Part shown: positions 1 to 4,899 of the stretch, piece by piece | How the letters are laid out: each line of letters starts with the position of its first letter | Numbering within the stretch: position 1 is the stretch's first letter | Assembly (NCBI GenBank): GCA_028691155.1 | Contig: JAQUZV010000151.1 | Location: 1 to 5,919 of the forward strand | Source: Victivallales bacterium | GTDB taxonomy: Bacteria > Verrucomicrobiota > Lentisphaeria > Victivallales > SZUA-371 | Reading direction: 5' to 3' | DNA: 5,919 bases | Notes under the pieces: model-generated | Told to the model about the DNA's origin: nothing | The model's input: the letters and a program-made list of their open reading frames with translations, nothing else | The model's database searches: none | Translations under genes and position numbers: made by a program

Positions 1-393
1 GTGGTGGCCCTGTTGCAGCACCACCATATCGATCTGGTGATTATGGCGCGTTACATGCAGATACTTTCCGCGGAATTCATCAATATGTTTCCGCAGCGGA
101 TCATCAATATTCATCATGCGTTTCTGCCGGCGTTCGAGGGGAGCGATCCCTATCGCCGTGCTTACGAACGCGGAGTGAAAATGATCGGCGCCACGGCGCA
201 TTATGCCACGGCCGATCTCGATCGCGGTCCGATTATCGCTCAGGATGTGGTGCCCATCACGCACGAAAACACCCCGGACGATTTGAAGCGGATCGGTAAG
301 GATGTCGAACGGCTGGTGTTGGCGCGGGCGGTGCGTTACCATCTGGAAAACCGCATTATCGTGTCCAACAACCGGACGGTGATTTTCAAATAG
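1..393 (+). CDS. purU: Formyltetrahydrofolate deformylase PurU, C-terminal part (5' end outside window)
   Basis: PurU hydrolyses 10-formyltetrahydrofolate to formate and tetrahydrofolate in the cytoplasm, balancing the one-carbon pool and feeding formate to PurT-type purine synthesis. The 130 visible residues are the end of the formyltransferase fold. ARYMQILS (16-23) and NIHHAFLPAF (36-45) are PurU signatures; PurN has NIHPSLLP at the second site. The catalytic triad of the GART/formyltransferase family is visible as Asn36, His38 and Asp74 (in DLDRGPII). The C-terminus, with its LARAVRYHLE helix and final NNRTVIF strand, is complete and ends in TAG at 391-393. Full PurU is about 280-290 residues, so the N-terminal ACT domain and the start of the catalytic domain lie to the left. 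The GTG at position 1 is an internal codon, not a believable start. No frameshift is seen. Confidence 0.95.
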   Translation: MVALLQHHHIDLVIMARYMQILSAEFINMFPQRIINIHHAFLPAFEGSDPYRRAYERGVKMIGATAHYATADLDRGPIIAQDVVPITHENTPDDLKRIGKDVERLVLARAVRYHLENRIIVSNNRTVIFK

Positions 394-495
394 CGCCGGG
401 TTGCCGTTGCGTCCGCGGCGGTCCGGGGGACGGGGATGATGGCGGTGACGAGAGGGGCAAAACCGCTATTTTCGGGTTCTTTGCCTTCCGTCGGA

Positions 496-525
496 TTGAT
501 TTCCGCTTAAAAGGTTCCATATTAT
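496..525 (+). promoter_or_regulatory. Candidate sigma-70-type promoter for nagA
   Basis: TTGATT (496-501, 4 of 6 matches to TTGACA) and TATTAT (520-525, 5 of 6 to TATAAT) are separated by 18 bp. Transcription would begin near 532, leaving a leader of about 20 nt that still holds the GGAG ribosome binding site at 544-547. It fits nagA and the following methyltransferase being transcribed separately from purU. It rests on consensus matching only. Confidence 0.4.
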
Positions 526-542
526 TCCTCGAACCTGTTTTT
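512..542 (+). terminator. Probable rho-independent terminator of purU
   Basis: AGGTTC (512-517) and GAACCT (531-536) form a 6-bp stem around a 13-nt loop, followed by G and five Ts (538-542). The As just before the stem could also pair with the T run. It is the only stem-plus-T-tract between purU and nagA. The stem is short and the loop long, so it may be a weak stop. It lies directly before the nagA ribosome binding site and overlaps a candidate nagA promoter. Confidence 0.45.
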
Positions 543-553
543 CGGAGAAGTTG

Positions 554-1771
554 ATGAATAATCGGAAAAATCGCAAGCTTTTTATTACCGGTTATTGCCT
601 GACCCCGCATCAGCGGATCGGCAATGGCGCCATTTTGACCCAGGGCGAGAAAATTCTGGCCATCGGTGGCGATTCGGGATTTGTCCGCGAACCGGGCCTG
701 GAAGTGATCGAGCTGCCGGACTGTTATGCCACGCCGGGATTCGTCGATTCGCACATCCACGGTTCGGGCGGCTTCGACTCCTGCGCGGCCTCCGCCGACG
801 GCGTCGATATCAATGAGATGTGCAAAGTGCTAGCCCGCCACGGGGTGACTTCGTTTGTGCCGACGGTGATTTCCGCGCCGCCGGAAAAAATTCTCTCCAA
901 TCTCGACATTCTGACCACGATGCTGTCGCGTCCGGACTATCCCGGGGCGGAGCCGGTGGGCATTCATATCGAGGGCCCGTTCATCAACCGGTTGAAGCAC
1001 GGTTCGCAACGGGTTGAAGACATTCGCGATATCGATTTGGGGCTGGCCCGGGAAATTATCGCGGCCGGGAAGGGTAAACTGAAAGTGGTGACCTTTGCGC
1101 CGGAACTGGAAAATGCCGTGAAATTTATTGAGTTGCTGCTGGAAAACCATATCCATCCGGCCATGGGGCACAGCATCGCCGGGGAACAGGATATTCTGCG
1201 GGCGGTGGATGCCGGAGCGCGGCGCTGTACCCATTTGTACAACGGCATGCCGCCGCTGCACCAGCGCAATGCCTCGCTGGGGGCGGTGGCGCTGACCGAC
1301 GACCGCATCACCATCGAAATGATTCTGGACGGTTCCTATCTGCTCCATCCCCGAATGCTTGATCTGGCCTGTCGCGCCAAACCCAAGGACAAGCTGATCG
1401 GCATCAGCGACTGTGTGCAGGGGGCCGACCTGCGTGACGGGCATTACCATCTGGGGCTGTCCGAGATCGAAGTTCATGGCGGGCTGGCCACCACGGCGGA
1501 CGGCACTCTGGCCGGGACGACCCTCAATCTGGCCAAGGGGTGGCAGTGTTTGAAAAACTATTCGCATCTGAACAACAATGAGGCGGCAGCCTGTGTGACC
1601 ATCAATCCGGCGTTGTCGCTGGATCTGGATGACCGCGGTCTGCTGCGTCCGGGCAAGCGGGCCGATATTTCTTTCTTTTATCAAAAGACCAATGAAGCGA
1701 GACTGACGGTTTCGCGCGGGCGGATCGTTTTCGATGCCGAAGGAAAGTATCAGCCGCCGCAACCGCAATGA
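554..1771 (+). CDS. nagA: N-acetylglucosamine-6-phosphate deacetylase family protein (NagA-like), atypical substrate pocket
   Basis: A cytoplasmic amidohydrolase-superfamily TIM-barrel enzyme of 405 residues. NagA removes acetate from GlcNAc-6-P to give glucosamine-6-P in amino-sugar and cell-wall salvage. Metal-site motifs are intact: PGFVDSHIHG with His67/His69, Glu140 in HIEGPFIN, His206 in MGHS, His227 in THLYNGM, and the catalytic Asp286 in GISDC. The end shows the usual small beta-domain return, RGLLRPGKRADI (361-372). Two residues that contact substrate in E. coli NagA differ: His143 aligns with Gln152 and His251 with Tyr262, while Arg227 is kept as Arg238. The substrate may therefore be a relative of GlcNAc-6-P. 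ATG at 554 is preferred over TTG at 551 because GGAG at 544-547 is well spaced. E. coli NagA is 382 residues, so length is normal. No nagB or sugar transporter is in view. The family call is firm; the exact substrate is less sure. Confidence 0.9.
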   Translation: MNNRKNRKLFITGYCLTPHQRIGNGAILTQGEKILAIGGDSGFVREPGLEVIELPDCYATPGFVDSHIHGSGGFDSCAASADGVDINEMCKVLARHGVTSFVPTVISAPPEKILSNLDILTTMLSRPDYPGAEPVGIHIEGPFINRLKHGSQRVEDIRDIDLGLAREIIAAGKGKLKVVTFAPELENAVKFIELLLENHIHPAMGHSIAGEQDILRAVDAGARRCTHLYNGMPPLHQRNASLGAVALTDDRITIEMILDGSYLLHPRMLDLACRAKPKDKLIGISDCVQGADLRDGHYHLGLSEIEVHGGLATTADGTLAGTTLNLAKGWQCLKNYSHLNNNEAAACVTINPALSLDLDDRGLLRPGKRADISFFYQKTNEARLTVSRGRIVFDAEGKYQPPQPQ

Positions 1772-1789
1772 AGAAAGAGATGAAATTTT

Positions 1790-2635
1790 ATGAGTAATTA
1801 TCGCCTTCTCGATACCGGTAACCGCAAAAAACTCGAACAGGTCGGCGATTTTCGCCTGATCCGTCCCGCGCTCAACGCGGCCTGGAAACCGATGCTGCCT
1901 GCGGCGGAATGGGAGCGGGCCTATGGGATTTTCGAGCGCGATTCCAGCGGCGGCGGCACCTGGGCATGGTTCAATCGCCGGGTGCCGGAAAGCTGGCTGG
2001 TCGAATGGGGCGGATTTACCCTGAAAGTAAAACCGACCGGATTCGGCCATCTGGGCTTTTTTGCCGAACAGTACCACAACTGGGATTGGCTGCAGAAAAA
2101 AATCCGGAGTATGGCCTCGCCGTGCCGGACGCTTAATTTATTTGCCTATTCCGGCATTGCCTCCATGGCGATGGCGGCCGCCGGGGCGGAGGTCTGCCAT
2201 CTCGACGCCGCCCGGGGCATGAACGACTGGGGACGGGAAAATCAGCAGCTTAACGCTCAGGTGCCGGATACCATCCGTTGGATTGCCGACGACGTGATGA
2301 AATTTGTGGAACGGGAACGGCGCCGCGGCAACCGTTATCACGGCATTGTGCTGGATCCGCCCTCTTTCGGCCGCGGTCCGAAGGGACAAGTGTGGAAGCT
2401 GGAGGACAGCGCCGTCGAGTTGCTGGAATCATGTCGTGCCATTATGGCGACGGATCAGCCGCATTTCGTGTTGCTGAGCTGCCATTCGCCGGGTTTTTCG
2501 CCGCTGGTGCTGGAACGGTTGCTGGAAGACGTGTTCTCCCGTTCGGCTCACATCACCTCCGGGGAAATGACCATTCCGGACGGTGACGACCGCGTCCTGC
2601 CCGCCGGTATCTTTGCCTGCCTGGAAAGCCGGTGA
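1790..2635 (+). CDS. Stand-alone class I SAM-dependent methyltransferase, RlmI/RlmK-type catalytic domain
   Basis: A 281-residue cytoplasmic protein likely to transfer a methyl group from S-adenosylmethionine, probably to an RNA base. A variable N-terminal part (1-80) leads into GHLGFFAEQYHNWDWL (86-101). Then come the SAM-binding motif I LNLFAYSG (115-122), an acidic residue after strand 2 (Asp139 in HLDAARG), and motif IV LDPPSFGRGPKGQVWKLE (188-205). This set matches the catalytic domain of the RlmI/RlmK 23S rRNA cytosine-5/guanine methyltransferases. There is no PUA domain or THUMP domain such as those enzymes carry, so I give no gene symbol. The start is 18 bp after the nagA stop, which suggests one transcript; the ribosome binding site (AAGAGA-like, 1775-1780) is weak. 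A convergent terminator follows. Methyltransferase class is firm; target is unknown. Confidence 0.88.
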   Translation: MSNYRLLDTGNRKKLEQVGDFRLIRPALNAAWKPMLPAAEWERAYGIFERDSSGGGTWAWFNRRVPESWLVEWGGFTLKVKPTGFGHLGFFAEQYHNWDWLQKKIRSMASPCRTLNLFAYSGIASMAMAAAGAEVCHLDAARGMNDWGRENQQLNAQVPDTIRWIADDVMKFVERERRRGNRYHGIVLDPPSFGRGPKGQVWKLEDSAVELLESCRAIMATDQPHFVLLSCHSPGFSPLVLERLLEDVFSRSAHITSGEMTIPDGDDRVLPAGIFACLESR

Positions 2636-2690
2636 AACAATAATTCCGCCGCGTGACTCCGGGACCGGAAATTTTATGCTGCCGCCGAAG

Positions 2691-2737
2691 TAATAATAAA
2701 AAACGGCCGACCGGGATTTTCTTCCCCGGTCGTCCGT
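2691..2737. terminator. Intrinsic terminator between the convergent methyltransferase gene and ilvD
   Basis: CGACCGGG (2708-2715) pairs perfectly with CCCGGTCG (2725-2732) around a 9-nt loop. After one C/T mismatch the stem extends by four more pairs (ACGG 2703-2706 with CCGT 2734-2737). Read on the minus strand, the stem is followed by TTTTTTATTATTA (2703 down to 2691), a good U-tract, so it ends ilvD transcription. On the plus strand the stem is followed only by ACCTTTAT, so it would work less well for the nagA-methyltransferase transcript. It sits 20 bp after the ilvD stop. Confidence 0.85.
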
Positions 2738-2756
2738 ACCTTTATCTCATAACTGC

Positions 2757-4430
2757 TTATTGGATGCGAAGCACGCCGCCGGTATCGGCACTGGTGGCAA
2801 AGGCGGCGTAACGCGCCAGCCAGCCGGTTTTGATTTGAGGCGTACGCGGTTGCCACTTCTGACGGCGGGCGGCGATGACGTCGTCCGGTACTTCCAGCGT
2901 CAGCGAACGGTTGGGAATGTCGATGGCAATGATGTCGCCGTTTTCAATCAGCCCGATCAGTCCGCCGGCGGCCGCTTCCGGGCTGATATGCCCGATACAG
3001 GCGCCGCGGGTGCCGCCGCTGAACCGACCGTCGGTGATCAGGGCGACTTTTTCGCCCAAACCGCGGCCCATGATGTAACTGGTCGGGGCCAGCATTTCCT
3101 GCATGCCGGGGCCGCCTTTGGGACCTTCGTAGCGGATGACGACCACATCGCCTTCCTTGACCTTGCCGGCAAGAATGCCGCCGCAGGCGTCTTCCTGACT
3201 TTCGAAGATAACGGCCGGGCCGCGATGGGTCATCATGGCCGGCGCAACTCCGGCGGCTTTGACGACGCCGCCGTTTTCGGCCAGATTGCCGAAGAGGATG
3301 GCCAGTCCGCCCTGTTTGCTGTAGGCGTGGTCCAGCTTGCGGATGACGGTGCCGTCGGGTTCGCGGGCCGCGGCAATGACTTCCCCGATATTCTTGCCGG
3401 CCACGGTCAGGCAACTCAAGTCGAGTTTGCCTGGCATGCGGTTGATTTCCTTGAGGATGGTCATGATGCCGCCGGCCTGATCGACGTCTTCCATGTGATA
3501 AGTGGAAGAGGGCGATACTTTGCAGATGTTCGGGGTGGAACGGCTGATGGCGTCGAGTTTCTTGAGATCGAGCTGAATTCCGGCTTCGTTGGCGACCGCC
3601 AATGTATGCAGCACCGTATTGGAGCTGCCGCCCATGGCCATGTCCAGCACCAGCGCGTTGTGAAACGCGGCTTCGGTGGCGATATCTTTGGGCAGCGGGC
3701 CGCCGGCCAGCGCCATGGCCACGATCTTGCGGGCCGCGGTGCGCCAGAGATTTTCACGGCGCGGATCGACGGCGGTGATGGAGCCGTTGCCGGGGAGGGC
3801 CAGACCGAGAGCTTCGCAGAGGCAGTTCATGCTGTTGGCGGTGAACATGCCGGAACAGGAACCGGCCGTCGGACAACTGCAACAGGCCAGGTCTTCCAGT
3901 TGCGATTCGTCGATTTTACCTGCTTTCAACGCGCCGATGCCTTCGAAAATGGTAATCAGGTCCGCCGCCTTGCCGTCGGCGGTTTTTCCGGCCGCCATGG
4001 GGCCGCCGGAAGCGAAGATGGTCGGAATGTTGAGCCGCATGGCGGCCATCAGCATACCCGGAACGATTTTATCGCAGTTGGGGATGCAGATCATGGCGTC
4101 GAACGGATGGGCGCGGCCCATGGATTCCACGGTATCGGCGATGAGTTCGCGGCTGGGCAGGGAATATTTCATTCCTTCATGGCCCATGGCGATGCCGTCG
4201 CAGATGGCCATGGTGTTGAATTCATAGGGCACGGCGCCGGCTTTCCGGATTTCCTCGCAGATGATTTCGCCGACGGCCTTGAGATGGCAGTGACCGGGAA
4301 CGATGTTGGTATAGGAGTTGCAGACGCCGATGAAAGGTTTGTCTATATCGGCCGGGGTCAGTCCGGTGGCAAACATCAATGAACGGTGCGGCGCCCGTTC
4401 AATGCCCTTTTTCATGATATCACTACGCAT
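2757..4430 (-). CDS. ilvD: Dihydroxy-acid dehydratase IlvD
   Basis: IlvD dehydrates 2,3-dihydroxy-isovalerate and 2,3-dihydroxy-3-methylvalerate to 2-keto acids, the third common step of valine, leucine and isoleucine synthesis. It is a cytoplasmic iron-sulfur enzyme. The 557 residues match the short form of the family (E. coli has about 616). Key motifs are CNSYTNIVPGH (37-47), NCDKIVPGM (118-126) with cluster ligand Cys119 and the Lys121 that is carbamylated in known structures, CSCPTAGSCSGMFTANSMN (184-202) with cluster ligand Cys192, and ITDGRFSGGTRG (465-476), whose Ser471 is the expected catalytic base. Cluster type (2Fe-2S or 4Fe-4S) cannot be settled here. The ATG at 4430-4428 has AAGGTG at 4440-4435 in minus orientation. 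No other ilv or leu gene is nearby, so it appears monocistronic, ending at the hairpin near 2691-2737. Confidence 0.97.
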   Translation of the reverse strand: MRSDIMKKGIERAPHRSLMFATGLTPADIDKPFIGVCNSYTNIVPGHCHLKAVGEIICEEIRKAGAVPYEFNTMAICDGIAMGHEGMKYSLPSRELIADTVESMGRAHPFDAMICIPNCDKIVPGMLMAAMRLNIPTIFASGGPMAAGKTADGKAADLITIFEGIGALKAGKIDESQLEDLACCSCPTAGSCSGMFTANSMNCLCEALGLALPGNGSITAVDPRRENLWRTAARKIVAMALAGGPLPKDIATEAAFHNALVLDMAMGGSSNTVLHTLAVANEAGIQLDLKKLDAISRSTPNICKVSPSSTYHMEDVDQAGGIMTILKEINRMPGKLDLSCLTVAGKNIGEVIAAAREPDGTVIRKLDHAYSKQGGLAILFGNLAENGGVVKAAGVAPAMMTHRGPAVIFESQEDACGGILAGKVKEGDVVVIRYEGPKGGPGMQEMLAPTSYIMGRGLGEKVALITDGRFSGGTRGACIGHISPEAAAGGLIGLIENGDIIAIDIPNRSLTLEVPDDVIAARRQKWQPRTPQIKTGWLARYAAFATSADTGGVLRIQ

Positions 4431-4528
4431 TTTTCACCTTTTTTCTTAACAGTTTGATTTCCAGTTTGGCAAATATCTGCTATATTGACTTGCGTCTTGT
4501 TCCGGTTGAAATAAATCGGATAACGTTG

Positions 4529-4557
4529 AATTTAAACCGAAAAAGCGGTTAAATCAA
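4529..4557 (-). promoter_or_regulatory. Candidate ilvD promoter
   Basis: On the minus strand TTGATT (4557-4552, 4 of 6 to consensus) and TAAATT (4534-4529, 4 of 6) are 17 bp apart, which would give an ilvD leader of roughly 90 nt. The match is modest. Its interest comes from the overlap of the -35 with a 12-bp palindrome (4555-4566) and of the spacer with an AACCG/CGGTT inverted repeat. I saw no T-box consensus (AGGGTGG...) and no obvious branched-chain-rich leader peptide in the ilvD leader. Confidence 0.3.
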
Positions 4558-4566
4558 CCGCGGTTG
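4555..4566. repeat. 12-bp perfect palindrome, possible operator of ilvD
   Basis: CAACCGCGGTTG is its own reverse complement. The half-site also occurs nearby as AACCG (4535-4539) facing CGGTT (4546-4550), six bases apart, and as CGGTT at 4503-4507. Such clustered two-fold repeats over promoter-like hexamers are typical of a binding site for a dimeric regulator. The regulator is unknown and none is encoded in the window. Confidence 0.4.
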
Positions 4567-4589
4567 GAATATTTAGCCTGGAATTTGTA

Positions 4590-4700
4590 CCGGGCCCGGC
4601 GGCGGATGGCGGTAATGCGGGTCGGCGGAGCCGCGGGAAACGCGGCCGGTTTCGGCTCGATACGGCCGCTGCGGTGCGGGGCTGCAACCCCGAAAAGGGG
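4590..4700. other. G+C-rich block with overlapping inverted repeats, possible structured leader or small RNA
   Basis: This block stands out from the A+T-rich DNA on both sides. It holds the palindrome CCGGGCCCGG (4590-4599), a hairpin GCCGCG-GGAAA-CGCGGC (4630-4646), a competing hairpin GCGGCCG/CGGCCGC (4642-4648 with 4663-4669), and a pair of exclusive hairpins sharing one CCCC (GGGG 4678-4681 with CCCC 4688-4691, or that CCCC with GGGG 4697-4700). I recognise no known RNA family: there is no SRP RNA core, RNase P, tmRNA, tRNA or riboswitch signature. It could be part of the ffh 5' leader, a separate RNA on either strand, or just G+C-rich spacer. Confidence 0.3.
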
Positions 4701-4721
4701 AAATAACGCCAGAAAAAAGGG

Positions 4722-4747
4722 AAAAAATATTTTATAAATTATATGAT
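4722..4747 (+). promoter_or_regulatory. A+T-rich promoter-like stretch upstream of ffh
   Basis: About 25 bases of almost pure A/T include TATAAA (4733-4738) and TATGAT (4742-4747, 5 of 6 to the -10 consensus). No good -35 hexamer lies at the right distance; the upstream bases are A-rich and could act as an UP-like element. It is the most likely place for a proximal ffh promoter, but evidence is limited to composition and the -10 match. Confidence 0.25.
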
Positions 4748-4770
4748 TGGGGCAGCCGGTTTTTTTAGTG

Positions 4771-4899
4771 ATGACTCAAGTCGATATGAACCACAAAATT
4801 CATGCCTGTTCCGACGGGTACCGGATTGTTCCGGCGCCGGAACAATTATCAACAGGAACCGAAATTCCCGGAATTTCGCATGACGAGGTTGTAAAATAA
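4771..4899 (+). CDS. Possible 42-residue ORF coupled to ffh (TAATG overlap)
   Basis: An open frame from ATG 4771 ends in TAA at 4897-4899, sharing its last A with the ffh ATG (TAATG), an arrangement used for translational coupling. The frame stays open back to 4747, so GTG 4768 and TTG 4747 are other starts, and ATG 4786 is an internal one. The peptide begins MTQVDMNHKI and ends SHDEVVK; it has no signal peptide, membrane segment or motif I recognise. No ribosome binding site is visible before any of these starts, and two palindromes lie inside it, so the region may be regulatory only and the overlap chance. Confidence 0.25.
   Translation: MTQVDMNHKIHACSDGYRIVPAPEQLSTGTEIPGISHDEVVK
4825..4846. 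repeat. 22-bp perfect palindrome upstream of ffh
   Basis: The left arm ATTGTTCCGGC (4825-4835) is exactly complementary to the right arm GCCGGAACAAT (4836-4846), with no spacer. It is centred about 63 bp before the ffh start. As RNA it would form a strong hairpin with a minimal loop, but no T-run follows on either strand, so it is not an intrinsic terminator. It may be an operator or an mRNA hairpin. Confidence 0.7.
4860..4878. repeat. 19-bp inverted repeat just before the ffh ribosome binding site
   Basis: CGAAATTCC (4860-4868) and GGAATTTCG (4870-4878) are perfect complements around a single base. The repeat ends 6 bp before GAGG (4885-4888), the likely ffh Shine-Dalgarno sequence, and 20 bp before the ffh ATG. 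As DNA it could be an operator; as RNA it could affect ribosome access. Confidence 0.6.

Noticed and set aside
1..3. GTG at position 1 as the start of a short formyltransferase-like gene
   Set aside because: The sequence continues the middle of the PurU catalytic domain, so the true start is upstream of the window.
830..2077. 415-codon open frame on the minus strand across nagA and the methyltransferase start
   Set aside because: It spans two well-supported plus-strand genes and the gap between them, has no recognisable domain, and would put an antisense gene over conserved motifs.
2760..4382. 540-codon open frame on the plus strand, fully antisense to ilvD
   Set aside because: Its composition (rich in Gly, Asp, His, Ala, Phe without any motif) is typical of the antisense shadow of a G+C-rich gene, and IlvD on the other strand is full length with all catalytic motifs.
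4431..4560. T-box or branched-chain attenuator leader for ilvD
   Set aside because: No AGGGTGG-type T-box sequence, no leader peptide rich in Leu, Ile or Val, and no stem with a U-run before the ilvD ribosome binding site.
4598..4612. Two-layer G-quadruplex from repeated GGCGG
   Set aside because: Runs of only two Gs are common in G+C-rich DNA and form weak quadruplexes at best; nothing else supports a function.
4590..4740. SRP RNA (4.5S) gene next to ffh
   Set aside because: The conserved SRP core (GGAAG...AGCAGCC-type tetraloop and internal loop) is absent on both strands.
4743..4882. 46-codon plus-strand frame starting at ATG 4743
   Set aside because: It has no well-placed ribosome binding site, an unremarkable peptide, and does not end at a meaningful junction, unlike the overlapping frame that ends in TAATG at ffh.
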